Of a DNA stretch of 64,000 bases, positions 44,986-53,423 are shown in pieces (the first letter of the stretch is position 1; each line of letters begins with the position of its first letter). The DNA is from Anaerovibrio lipolyticus DSM 3074 (GTDB lineage: Bacteria > Bacillota > Negativicutes > Selenomonadales > Selenomonadaceae), in the NCBI RefSeq assembly GCF_900141865.1, contig NZ_FQYW01000009.1, forward strand, positions 92,483-156,482, given 5' to 3'. The notes beneath the pieces were generated by a model. That model worked only from the letters and a program-made list of their open reading frames with translations, did not search any database and was not told the DNA's origin. The translations under genes and the position numbers were made by a program.

Positions 44986-46080
44986 TCAATCGAAGCGACG
45001 CAATATATTGAAATTACAGTCACAGGCAGCCGGAATACGGCCTGCATCACGAATAATCTTAATAATATGATCCTCACTAAGAGCCGTAGGACTGGTTGCC
45101 CCAGCATCGTGAAGAATAGTTTCCTTATGAACAGTGCCATCAATATCGTTGGCACCAAAGCCCAGAGCTATTTGTGCCACCGGGACTGTAAGCATTACCC
45201 AATAGGCCTTGATATTCTTAATATTATCCAACATCAAGCGGGAAATGGCCATGGTTCTCAGGTCATCCCACATGGAGGTCTGCTTTACACTCTTTCCCAG
45301 CTCTGTATTTTTAGGCAGGAATGGGAAGCAGATAAAGGTCTGAAGGCCTCCCGTTTCATCCTGAAGATCACGTAATTTTATAAGGTGATCCACCCGCTCC
45401 TCAATGGTCTCAATATGACCGTACAGCATGCTGGCATTTGTTTTGATACCCAGCTTATGGGCAGTTCTGGCTACCTCAATCCATTCATCAGCAGTGGCTT
45501 TCTTTGGGCACAGCTCAGTTCTTACTCTGTCGGAAAGAATTTCTGCACCGCCTCCCGCAATGGCTTTAAGGCCAGCGGCCTTTAATTTTTTAAGCACTTC
45601 CTCAACACTGAGGCCGGAAATCTTAGAAAAATGGGTAATCTCAACCCCTGTAAAGCCCTTTAAATAAAGCTCCGGAAATTCATTATGCAGGGCCTGAAGC
45701 CGCTCCAAATAATCCTCAAAGGTCCAGTCCGGATGAAGCCCGCTTACCACATGAAGTCCTGCCAAATTTGGGTCCTTCTTGGCATCACGAACAACATTAA
45801 GGGCCTCCTCAACAGAAAAGGCGTATGCTCCCTTGCTGTCCTTATCCTTGCCAAAGGCGCAAAACTTACAATGGGAGGTGCATATATTCGTAAGATTTAC
45901 ATGGCAATTCACATTGTAGTAAACAATATCGCCGCACTTCTTTTTTCTCACCATATCCGCCATATTACCCAACCAGGCAATATCATGGCATTTAAAAAGA
46001 CGGATGCCATCTTCTCTGGTAAGTCTTTCTCCATTTAATATTTTTTGCTCAATATCTGCATATTCATCAGTTGCGTACAA
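44986..46080 (-). CDS. mqnE: Second aminofutalosine-synthase-type radical SAM protein
   Basis: 364 residues from a TTG at 46080 (GAGGG upstream). It shares the full MqnE layout with its neighbour (VNLTNICTSHCKFCAF, LHVVSGLHPDWTFEDYL, AGGGAEILSDRVRTELCPKK, LGFGANDIDGTVHKE) but differs throughout, so it is an old duplicate rather than a recent one. Which paralogue supplies the main activity, or whether one uses another acceptor, cannot be told. It is first in the four-gene operon. Confidence 0.85.
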   Translation of the reverse strand: MYATDEYADIEQKILNGERLTREDGIRLFKCHDIAWLGNMADMVRKKKCGDIVYYNVNCHVNLTNICTSHCKFCAFGKDKDSKGAYAFSVEEALNVVRDAKKDPNLAGLHVVSGLHPDWTFEDYLERLQALHNEFPELYLKGFTGVEITHFSKISGLSVEEVLKKLKAAGLKAIAGGGAEILSDRVRTELCPKKATADEWIEVARTAHKLGIKTNASMLYGHIETIEERVDHLIKLRDLQDETGGLQTFICFPFLPKNTELGKSVKQTSMWDDLRTMAISRLMLDNIKNIKAYWVMLTVPVAQIALGFGANDIDGTVHKETILHDAGATSPTALSEDHIIKIIRDAGRIPAACDCNFNILRRFD

Positions 46081-46300
46081 AGCTTATATCCCTCTATTTC
46101 TATATATATTCTCAAGATGTATGATGTATTTGTTTGCATACGGAATACATTATACCCTAAATGTTCTTTTTTTTCATCTCATTTGCATTTATTATGAGGG
46201 TATTTTCTGATTATTCTATGAAAAGATTTTTTGAAATAAGAAATATAGTTTTATTTATTTACGTCACTTACTTAAAAGTGCAAATGATTTTTCTGCAAAT

Positions 46301-46329
46301 TTGAAAAATATATAAGTTTAGCTTATAAT
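46301..46329 (+). promoter_or_regulatory. Sigma-A promoter of dcuC-pepT
   Basis: TTGAAA and a perfect TATAAT are 17 bases apart, with the dcuC ribosome site about 30 bases downstream. The remaining intergenic sequence (46081-46300) is AT-rich with nothing else recognised. Confidence 0.78.
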
Positions 46330-46373
46330 TACTAAGGAAAATTTTTTATACAGTGAGATTAGGAGGTAGAAAA

Positions 46374-47648
46374 ATGTTACTCGCTGGAATTATTATTGTT
46401 ATTCTTACTTTTGCGCTGATTATCAAAAAGGTAGAGGCGCGCCTGGTACTGTTCTTGGCTGGTATTATCATGTGCCTGATTGGTAATATGCCAGAGGATA
46501 TTATGCCTGCTTTTATCAAAGCTATGACTAATAATTCTCTCGTACCAACCATCTGTACCGTAATGGGTTTTTCCTATGTTATGAAGCTGACCGAGTGCGA
46601 CCAGCATCTGGTTCAGTCCATCTCAGGAGTTCTTAAGAAGGGTCGCGTTATTCTTGTTCCATTGTCCTTCTTCCTGACCTGGTGGATCAGCTTGGCTATC
46701 CCATCTGCATCTGGTTGTTCTGCAGCTGTTGGTAGTATTTTGATTCCAACTCTTATTGCAGCTGGTGTTCATCCAGCCATGGCTGCTGCCACCGTATTGG
46801 CTGGTACTTGGGGTAGTGCCATCAGCCCTGGTAATGCTCATAATCCATTTGTTGCTGACTTGGCTGGCACCGATATGATGACTGTTATCATCAACGAGAC
46901 CCCAGCTTCCATTATTGCATCCTTCGCCTGCGTTGCAGTAATGACTGCTTATGCTGTTATTATGAAGGAAGGCGCCAACGAGGAGCGCAGCGAAGCTTAT
47001 CGTGCTTCTCTCACTGAGGATAGTGAGCTGAATTTGGATTCCTTCAAGGTAAATCCTCTCAAGGCCATTGTGCCATTGGTACCACTGGTACTTTTGATTC
47101 TCAGCTCCAAGCAGATTGCCGTTCTTCCTGAAATGAGCGTTGCTCTCTCCATGATTCTGGGTGTTGTTCTCGGTCTTCTGGTTACCTGGTCCAACGCACA
47201 GGAGGTTTGCAAAAACTTCTTCAGAGGTATGGGCGATGCTTACAGCGATGTAATCGGTCTTATCGTCTGCGCCAGCATCTTCACCACCGGTATGTCCGCT
47301 ATCGGTCTTACCAAAGCCATGACTGACCTTATGGAGGGCTCCCAGTCCGCAGCAGCTGCTGCCGGCACCTTTGGTCCTTTCCTCATTGCTGTTATTTCCG
47401 GCTCCGGTGATGCCGCTGCCTTTGCATTCAATGGTGCAGTAACTCCATTTGCTGAGCAGTTCGGTCTCAGCATTATGAACCTCGGTTCTCTGGCACAGAT
47501 TGCCGGTGCAATGGGCCGTTCCATGTCCCCAGTGGCTGGTGCAGCTATTATCTGCGCTGGTCTGGCCAAGGTTAACCCTATGGAAGTAACCAAGCGCAAT
47601 GCTCTGCCTTGTATTGCAGCAGCAATTGCACTGATGCTTTTCTTGTAA
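46374..47648 (+). CDS. dcuC: C4-dicarboxylate anaerobic carrier, DcuC family
   Basis: 424 residues from ATG 46374 (GGAGG, 7-base spacing). About 12 membrane segments; family motifs include WWISLAIPSASGCSAAVGSI, GTWGSAISPGNAHNPFVADL and a mirror-image SGSGDAAAFAFNGAVTPFAE. It takes up or exchanges fumarate/succinate-type acids in anaerobes, although relatives also move other anions. It is cotranscribed with the peptidase gene. Its codon usage is noticeably optimised, suggesting high expression. Confidence 0.86.
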   Translation: MLLAGIIIVILTFALIIKKVEARLVLFLAGIIMCLIGNMPEDIMPAFIKAMTNNSLVPTICTVMGFSYVMKLTECDQHLVQSISGVLKKGRVILVPLSFFLTWWISLAIPSASGCSAAVGSILIPTLIAAGVHPAMAAATVLAGTWGSAISPGNAHNPFVADLAGTDMMTVIINETPASIIASFACVAVMTAYAVIMKEGANEERSEAYRASLTEDSELNLDSFKVNPLKAIVPLVPLVLLILSSKQIAVLPEMSVALSMILGVVLGLLVTWSNAQEVCKNFFRGMGDAYSDVIGLIVCASIFTTGMSAIGLTKAMTDLMEGSQSAAAAAGTFGPFLIAVISGSGDAAAFAFNGAVTPFAEQFGLSIMNLGSLAQIAGAMGRSMSPVAGAAIICAGLAKVNPMEVTKRNALPCIAAAIALMLFL

Positions 47649-47682
47649 TTGATTAATGAATTAAACGGAAGAAGGAATTTCC

Positions 47683-48801
47683 ATGATTAATGAACAGCGT
47701 GTGCTGGATGAGTTTTTGGAATTGGTGCAGATTCGCTGTTCCACTCATGATGAGCGTGAGATAGCTGACCTGTTGACAAAGCGTTTAGAGTCCTTAGGCG
47801 GTACTGTAAAGGAAGATAATGCCGGCAGTAAAATCGGTGGCAACACTGGTAATTTGGTGGCAGATTTCCCTGGTACCATTGAAGCTCCTACTACAATGCT
47901 TACAGCCCACATGGACTGTGTTGAACCATGTGAAGGTATAAAGCCTGTTATAAAGGACGGTATTATTCGTTCCGATGGCACCACTATTCTTGGTGGTGAT
48001 GACAAAGCCGGTGTGGTGGCTATTTTAGAGACACTGCGTCAGCTCAAGGAGAATAATCTCCCTCACGGCCCACTTCAGGTGGTGTTCACAGTAGCTGAGG
48101 AAAATGGTGTTCATGGCTCCCAGAATCTGGATACCAGTCTTCTCCACTCTGATTTTGGTTTTACCCTTGATACCCATAATCATCCTGGTTCCATGACCTT
48201 TATGGCTCCTGGCAAGAATCAGATTAAGATTCATATTGAGGGCAAGGCAAGCCATGCAGGTGTTGACCCGGATGCAGGTATTAATGCTATCTGCGCTGCT
48301 GGTATGCTTATCGCTGATGCTCCTCAGGGACGCATTGACGAGGAAACAACCTGTAACTTGGGTAAAATCGTTGGTGGCTCCGCTACCAATGTGGTGGCTG
48401 AAAGCTGTGATGTATTCTACGAAAGCCGCAGCCGTGACAAGGCAAAGCTGGATAAGATTACCAAGGACATTTGCGACCACTTCGTAAATGGTGCAGCCAA
48501 GACCCGTTGCAAGATTACTGCAGAGGTTAGTCCTGATTACGGCCCATATTGCCACGAAAAGGACTCCCCGGCTATCAAGACAGCAGTTAAAGCCGCTGAA
48601 AAGCTGGGACTTCCTGTAAATCTTGAGGAGTCCGGCGGTGGCTCCGATGCCAACCACTTCAACACCTACGGTGTCCCTACCGTAGTTCTCTCTGTTGGAA
48701 TGGAAAAGGCCCACACCAAGGATGAGTACATTGAAATTAAGGATTTGTACGACTCTGCAAGATGGGCTCTGGAAATCGTAAAAACCGTAGCTGAAAAGTA
48801 A
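47683..48801 (+). CDS. M20-family peptidase, PepT-like
   Basis: 372 residues. Zinc ligands and catalytic residues are visible: TAHMDCVEP (His and catalytic Asp), LGGDDKAGV (bridging Asp), VAEENGVHGS (catalytic Glu pair) and a final SVGMEKAHTKDEYIE. The dimerisation domain lies at about 180-290 (EGKASHAGVDPDAGINA). The closest group is the PepT-like tripeptidase family. It lies 34 bases after dcuC. Confidence 0.88.
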   Translation: MINEQRVLDEFLELVQIRCSTHDEREIADLLTKRLESLGGTVKEDNAGSKIGGNTGNLVADFPGTIEAPTTMLTAHMDCVEPCEGIKPVIKDGIIRSDGTTILGGDDKAGVVAILETLRQLKENNLPHGPLQVVFTVAEENGVHGSQNLDTSLLHSDFGFTLDTHNHPGSMTFMAPGKNQIKIHIEGKASHAGVDPDAGINAICAAGMLIADAPQGRIDEETTCNLGKIVGGSATNVVAESCDVFYESRSRDKAKLDKITKDICDHFVNGAAKTRCKITAEVSPDYGPYCHEKDSPAIKTAVKAAEKLGLPVNLEESGGGSDANHFNTYGVPTVVLSVGMEKAHTKDEYIEIKDLYDSARWALEIVKTVAEK

Positions 48802-48829
48802 AAAGGCCCCCTTCGGGGCATAAAAATTG

Positions 48830-48858
48830 AGGTTAGCCGATTGGCTAACCTCTTTTAT
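48830..48858 (+). terminator. Terminator of dcuC-pepT
   Basis: GAGGTTAGCC/GGCTAACCTC with a GATT loop, then TTTTATTT. A smaller GCCCCCTTCGGGGC hairpin precedes it. Confidence 0.88.
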
Positions 48859-48867
48859 TTACTATTA

Positions 48868-49587
48868 TTACCTGTTAACTGTCACATCAAGATCGCTTCT
48901 TGAATAACCTTCTCCCGTTTTACCAGTATTTGGATTTACTGCTATTCTTATGCTTTTAACTTTGGCATCTTTGCCATTACCATCATATGTTATACCCATT
49001 ATTTTAATTCCGTTACCAGTAACTACATTTTGCCCTTTTATGTTAGTGGTGCTTTGAATATTGTGAAGTGCATAATCAGAAACCAAGTACCGTCTCGAAG
49101 TATCATATTGTGTACCAGCAGCAGCTCCAGTAGCCCAGTTAAATAATTCGCCAGTTTCCGGAACACTACCATCCCCTCTTAATTCATTCGAGAAGTAGGT
49201 AGTACCATCATTATTTTCTATAAAATTTCCAAGCAAAACATTACTGTTATTACTTGTACCCAACATAGTCTGAATCTGCTCTCTTGTAAAATTATTGTCA
49301 ATAAAGTATCTTCCAATATTTTTTAAAAAATCCTGATCTGATTTTAATCTTCCTGCAGCCGAATCCTTATCATCCATAATTGAATTAATATCCGCAGTAG
49401 CCCATTTGTCCTGTTCCGTTTCAACCCCTAAAGCATGGGCTACTCTTGCAAATGTATTGGAAATAGCTTCATCAATTCCACTGCCCTGCATAGCTATGGC
49501 AATCCCCAAAATAAATGCCAAAAGCAGCGCATACTCCACTATACCCTGCCCCTTTTGTTTTCTTACATCACTCAAATTCATCAACAT
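48868..49587 (-). CDS. Flp/type IV pilin-like protein with a large C-terminal domain
   Basis: 239 residues. The N-terminus KQKGQGIVEYALLLAFILGI is a prepilin-type signal: cleavage after Gly and the Glu-Tyr pair of Flp/TadE pilins, then a hydrophobic helix. The remaining 190 residues are hydrophilic, Asn/Gly-rich and unassigned, far longer than a normal Flp pilin. No tad assembly genes are nearby. ATG 49587 follows GAGAGGTG. It could be a minor pilin or pseudopilin. Confidence 0.7.
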   Translation of the reverse strand: MLMNLSDVRKQKGQGIVEYALLLAFILGIAIAMQGSGIDEAISNTFARVAHALGVETEQDKWATADINSIMDDKDSAAGRLKSDQDFLKNIGRYFIDNNFTREQIQTMLGTSNNSNVLLGNFIENNDGTTYFSNELRGDGSVPETGELFNWATGAAAGTQYDTSRRYLVSDYALHNIQSTTNIKGQNVVTGNGIKIMGITYDGNGKDAKVKSIRIAVNPNTGKTGEGYSRSDLDVTVNR

Positions 49588-49695
49588 AATGAATCACCTC
49601 TCTATAAGCATTATGCCATCAACACACAGATTTGTTACCATATTATCGATGTTATCGAATTTTAACTTAATTATTACCTTTATTATAAGAAAAAA

Positions 49696-49727
49696 ATAGG
49701 TGAAAATCCATGCTTTCACCTATTTTA
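49696..49727. terminator. Terminator of the chemoreceptor gene
   Basis: AATAGGTGAAA/TTTCACCTATT with a short loop, followed on the minus strand by TTTTTTT. Confidence 0.82.
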
Positions 49728-49753
49728 ATAATAATTTAATTATATACAGTTGT

Positions 49754-51262
49754 TTAAACCTTAAACTGTCTTACAGCCTCCTGCAACAGCTCTGCCTGAG
49801 CACTGAGCTCTACAGAAGCGGATGCGCTTTCCTCTGCTGTAGCGGAATTGGTCTGAACCACATTGGACACCTGTACCACACCCTGATTAAGCATTTGCAG
49901 GGAAGAATTCTGCTTAACAGAAGCATCGGCAATTTCGCTGACAAGTGATGCCACCTGACCTACACCATCCTTGATGCTCTTTAAAGCCTCAGAGGTTTCA
50001 TTGGCTAGCTGGGTTCCAAGATTTACTTTGGTAATGGATTCTTCAATAATATCCGTAGTTTCCTTGGCGGCCTTGGCACTTCTTGCTGCCAGATTTCTTA
50101 CTTCCTCAGCCACAACAGCAAAGCCCTTGCCGTGTTGACCGGCCCTGGCCGCCTCGACAGCTGCATTAAGGGCCAAAATATTGGTCTGGAATGCTATCTC
50201 GTCAATTACCTTAATAATCTTGGCTATATTGTTGGAGGATTCATTTATATCCCCCATGGCTTTTAGCATTTCATTCATGCGTCTGTTACCCATATCTGCT
50301 TTGCCGTTGGCATCACGGGTAATATTGTTGGCGTGTTCAGCCTTCTGGGCATTCTGGGCTGTCTGGTTTGTAATCTCCTGAATAGTGGCGGATAACTGCT
50401 CTACAGATGCCGCCTGTGTGGTGGCTCCCTGGGCCAGCATATTGCCGCTGTCGGAAATATTCTTGGAGCCCGCTGCCACCTGGGATGCAGACACACCAAT
50501 ACTCTTCATCAGCTCATGCATGGTGTTCTTCATCTTGTTGGTATTTACTGCCAGTTGAGCCAGCTCGTCATTACCAATAACTGTAATATCATTGGTAGTA
50601 AGATCACCGGCTGCAATTCTGGTCATAGTCTCAGTTACATCATATACTGCATTCATCTTGCGGTTGATGATATAAATAGAAACTGCACCAACAATGAGAA
50701 AGAGAACAACTGCGGCCAGTGCCATCTTAAACAAGAATTCCCGTTCCTGGGCTATAACAGGCGCACTTGGAGCACCAACAAAAAGCATGCCCACACGCTT
50801 GCCACTGCCGTCAACAATAGGCTGATAGCAGGTATAATATGGTACGCCGATTACATCCGCCTCCACATTGGCAACCTCACCCTTGCCCATTACTGTGGCA
50901 ACAATATCATCGTTAGCCTTGGTACCAACTGCCCGCTGACCGTCCTTCATAACATTGGTGGAAACACGGGTATCATTATTGAAAATTGTAACAGCCTCTT
51001 CCCCAGCCAGAGCATCCAATTCGCTGGAAAGGCCCTCCATCAAGGTTGAGCCCTTATACAGCTTCCCCTCCTTGATATTCCACTCACCAGGGTACTTAAC
51101 TTCAATCAGCTGCTCTACTCTCTCAGCCACATCAGCCACCTTGCTGATATAGGCTTCATCAAAGCCCTTTGCTGAATTTATGTAAGCCAGAATCCCCAGC
51201 AATACACACGCAACCAGCAAACAACCATCTACAAATATTACTGCCTGTGTTTTTAACTTCAT
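49754..51262 (-). CDS. Methyl-accepting chemotaxis protein with single Cache-type sensor
   Basis: 502 residues from ATG 51262 (GAGGG upstream). TM1 (about 8-28), an outer sCache-like domain (about 35-180; VTIFNNDTRVSTNVMKDGQR, VIGVPYYTCYQPIVDGSGKR), TM2 (about 186-206), HAMP, and a cytoplasmic signalling domain whose tip is AFQTNILALNAAVEAARAGQ. This receptor class often senses organic acids or amines. It is monocistronic; no chemotaxis operon is in view. Confidence 0.9.
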   Translation of the reverse strand: MKLKTQAVIFVDGCLLVACVLLGILAYINSAKGFDEAYISKVADVAERVEQLIEVKYPGEWNIKEGKLYKGSTLMEGLSSELDALAGEEAVTIFNNDTRVSTNVMKDGQRAVGTKANDDIVATVMGKGEVANVEADVIGVPYYTCYQPIVDGSGKRVGMLFVGAPSAPVIAQEREFLFKMALAAVVLFLIVGAVSIYIINRKMNAVYDVTETMTRIAAGDLTTNDITVIGNDELAQLAVNTNKMKNTMHELMKSIGVSASQVAAGSKNISDSGNMLAQGATTQAASVEQLSATIQEITNQTAQNAQKAEHANNITRDANGKADMGNRRMNEMLKAMGDINESSNNIAKIIKVIDEIAFQTNILALNAAVEAARAGQHGKGFAVVAEEVRNLAARSAKAAKETTDIIEESITKVNLGTQLANETSEALKSIKDGVGQVASLVSEIADASVKQNSSLQMLNQGVVQVSNVVQTNSATAEESASASVELSAQAELLQEAVRQFKV

Positions 51263-51545
51263 ACTCTTCCCTCTTTTCAGCGAATTGAGCCTAAAAATCT
51301 GACTTGCATTTTCGTTCACAACTTCACACCTGTAAAATTCGCTACGATATATAAAATATCCTTTATTGGTATTAAATTTTTAATAAAAATACACTTTTCA
51401 TTTGCAGATTTTTCCAATAATTCCTATTTAAATGATATTTATTCGCATTTTTTTAAGTCCCTTCACAAAGGTACCCAAAATAAGTATAATAAAGATACAG
51501 ACAAAATATTCAATAAAGTCTGACTCTTTTTTCTAACCAAGCAAA

Positions 51546-51628
51546 ATGAAAGCATACATGCTTTCATCAGCCCTTACACGAAATCTAAAGTTCATCTGCA
51601 TCTTTCAGATTTGATGAACTAAGATTTC
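51546..51628 (+). other. Paired hairpins in a long non-coding gap
   Basis: A near-perfect palindrome ATGAAAGCAT-AC-ATGCTTTCAT (51546-51567) is followed by a two-part stem: GAAATCT (51580) with AGATTTC (51622), and inside it AGTTCATC with GATGAACT. No T run follows, so they are not obvious terminators. They lie in the 670-base gap between the chemoreceptor and rubredoxin genes; 51263-51545 shows nothing I can support. Confidence 0.45.
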
Positions 51629-51652
51629 ATAGTAAAAAAGGGGGTGCATAGG

Positions 51653-51717
51653 TGAAATTCAAAACGGATGCTATTTGGTATGAGATTTTATGGTAGAAGG
51701 TGATGGAATAATAGACG
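51653..51717 (+). pseudogene. Possible decayed small gene
   Basis: After AAAAAGGGGGTG, a GTG opens KFKTDAIWYEILW and stops. Shifted by two bases, the frame from 51691 continues MVEGDGIIDDLLENVEADR before its own stop. The two pieces together look like one small acidic protein broken by a frameshift, but no homologue comes to mind. Confidence 0.3.
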
Positions 51718-51776
51718 ACCTTCTGGAAAACGTGGAAGCAGACCGGTAAGCAGTCGTCGAAAGTTGATGTTTTTTG

Positions 51777-51862
51777 CCGATTATTAACTGCCGAATTGTT
51801 AACGACCGTGTTATTAACTATCGTGTTATTAATTGCCGTTTTATTAACTACCGAATTAGTAT
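51777..51862 (+). repeat. 15-bp tandem repeat, about five to six units
   Basis: Units resemble NNTTATTAACTNCCG (GATTATTAACTGCCG, AATTGTTAACGACCG, TGTTATTAACTATCG, TGTTATTAATTGCCG, TTTTATTAACTACCG). The variation is mostly at the same columns. Because 15 is a multiple of three, the minus strand reads as an Asn-Asn-Thr-x-Val pentapeptide series within an open frame, but that frame lacks a convincing start. Confidence 0.7.
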
Positions 51863-51876
51863 AATTTGTAAATTCA

Positions 51877-51912
51877 AAAAGCAGGATTCCTGATAAAGGG
51901 ACCCTGCTTTTC
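51877..51912. terminator. Terminator of the rubredoxin gene
   Basis: AAAAGCAGG and CCTGCTTTT pair around an internal region with a second short stem; the T run faces both ways. Confidence 0.72.
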
Positions 51913-51934
51913 TTATGCTCTTCCGTATGACCTT

Positions 51935-52093
51935 TTATACTTTTTCGAACATATCCTTGGTGACACCGCAAATTGGGCATACCCAATCATCAGGAATATC
52001 CTCGAAAGGTGTGCCTGGAGCGATACCGCCATCTGGATCCCCCACCTCAGGATCATAAATATAACCGCATGGTCCACACTGATACTTGTCCAT
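51935..52093 (-). CDS. Rubredoxin
   Basis: 52 residues, complete: [20 protein letters not shown] at the start and [18 protein letters not shown] at the end. The two C-x2-C-G pairs hold the single iron. The [11 protein letters not shown] loop is canonical. GAGAGGAG sits about 8 bases before ATG 52093. It carries electrons in anaerobes, often for detoxifying oxygen or peroxide. Monocistronic. Confidence 0.96.
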   Translation of the reverse strand: MDKYQCGPCGYIYDPEVGDPDGGIAPGTPFEDIPDDWVCPICGVTKDMFEKV

Positions 52094-52148
52094 AATAACT
52101 CTCCTCTCAAAAAAACATTTATATAATATAATTATACGGCTAACTTAA

Positions 52149-53270
52149 TCACACATCGCCCCAAATACCGGAAATCCACTTGCTTTCATTTACCAGTCGC
52201 AGCTTACGGCTAAGCTCAAAGAGCTCATCAGTATCATGCTTAATCTTCTCCTCATTGCCACTGGCAGATAAGGCATAAAAACGCTTAACCTGCTCTCTGG
52301 TGTACTTATTCTTTATAAGAAACGCCTGACATAAATTATTAAAGAGCATATTGGTAGTAAAGAATTCCGTGTGGGTCTCACGGGCAAAATATCTGGTGAG
52401 TTTCAGCATGGTATCACTGTATTCAAGCAAGGCTCCATACAAATCTCCCAAAGTCTTGAGTTCAAACCAGAAAAGGTGCCGCAAATGATTGTAGGCCGGC
52501 GTTGGCAAATATTCCAGCTGCAAAGCTGTGCTATACATTTCAATGAACTCATGATACTCATCATTCTTGGCAAGGTACTCGTTAAGAGTTACCTCATCCA
52601 AAGGCAATATCTGATATTCCCCATGGGCAATCTGCTGGATAATTCCATCCTTGTACCTCTGGATATTTTCACTTAGCTCCACGAACTGGTTGTCAGCTAT
52701 TTCCAAAAGACCTGCAATTCGGGAAAACTCTCGGCGAATAGCACTAGGAACACCAAAGGAGCTCTTATAACCCAGATCATGCTCTATTTCAGCCCAGGCG
52801 TGCTGCAAAACTGTGCGAATCTGAATCTCACAACGAATTTTGCAAAACTCATCATTATAACCATCCTCAGGACGTAAAGAAACAATATTATGGAGAGAAA
52901 GATAACCAAACTGTGTTGCACTGAGGGACTCCCTCTTATCCACAGAATTTTCCTCATCCACAACAAATGTCTCCCGCAAAGCCTCGGAAATCTTGTCTAC
53001 AGTATCATTCAGGTAACAAATAATACGGGCACCACAAAGATCTGTTATATCATAAATAGAAGAATATTTACCACTTTTGCGGCGCAGCTTATCTGCCAGA
53101 CTATCAACTGTCTTTATTCGGTAGCTAACTTCCATCGTAAAGAAATTATGCTTTTTTATCATCTCCGTCAGTTTATTATGAAGGATTTCACCTAATTCAT
53201 TGTAGGTATCAATGTTCTTTGAGTAAGTCTGAAGTATTTCTTTCTCCTTGCTCAGCAAATCACCGTACAT
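52149..53270 (-). CDS. RelA/SpoT-domain nucleotide synthetase (single domain, long C-terminal tail)
   Basis: 373 residues from ATG 53270 (GGGGGAGAA upstream). The synthetase core (about 20-190) has RIKTVDSLADKLRRK, YDITDLCGARIICYL, FGYLSLHNIV and CEIQIRTVLQHAWAEIEHDL, all family motifs. No HD hydrolase or TGS domain is present. The C-terminal 180 residues are helical. It probably makes (p)ppGpp or a related pyrophosphorylated nucleotide. A toxin-type role (as in toxSAS) is possible, but no antitoxin partner is seen. Confidence 0.83.
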   Translation of the reverse strand: MYGDLLSKEKEILQTYSKNIDTYNELGEILHNKLTEMIKKHNFFTMEVSYRIKTVDSLADKLRRKSGKYSSIYDITDLCGARIICYLNDTVDKISEALRETFVVDEENSVDKRESLSATQFGYLSLHNIVSLRPEDGYNDEFCKIRCEIQIRTVLQHAWAEIEHDLGYKSSFGVPSAIRREFSRIAGLLEIADNQFVELSENIQRYKDGIIQQIAHGEYQILPLDEVTLNEYLAKNDEYHEFIEMYSTALQLEYLPTPAYNHLRHLFWFELKTLGDLYGALLEYSDTMLKLTRYFARETHTEFFTTNMLFNNLCQAFLIKNKYTREQVKRFYALSASGNEEKIKHDTDELFELSRKLRLVNESKWISGIWGDV

Positions 53271-53348
53271 ATCTTCTCCCCCAAAATCTGTGATGATATC
53301 ACACATATATACACTTACATTAATTCTCCACCAAAAAGAAAATTCCTG

Positions 53349-53390
53349 CAAAAAAAGGAACACTTGACAAAAAGCAAGTGTTCCTAAAAA
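53349..53390 (-). terminator. Terminator of cstA
   Basis: AGGAACACTTG/CAAGTGTTCCT with a short T-rich loop, followed by seven T residues on the minus strand. Confidence 0.88.
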
Positions 53391-53423
53391 AATGACTTTA
53401 TTTTTTATCTTTAAAAAGACATC

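Noticed and set aside
51777..51862. Tandem repeats as a CRISPR array
   Set aside because: Units are 15 bases, contiguous and without spacers; no cas genes are near.
51627..51986. A 119-codon minus-strand frame across the tandem repeats
   Set aside because: It overlaps the rubredoxin gene and its terminator, has no ribosome site, and is explained by the repeat having a 15-base period.
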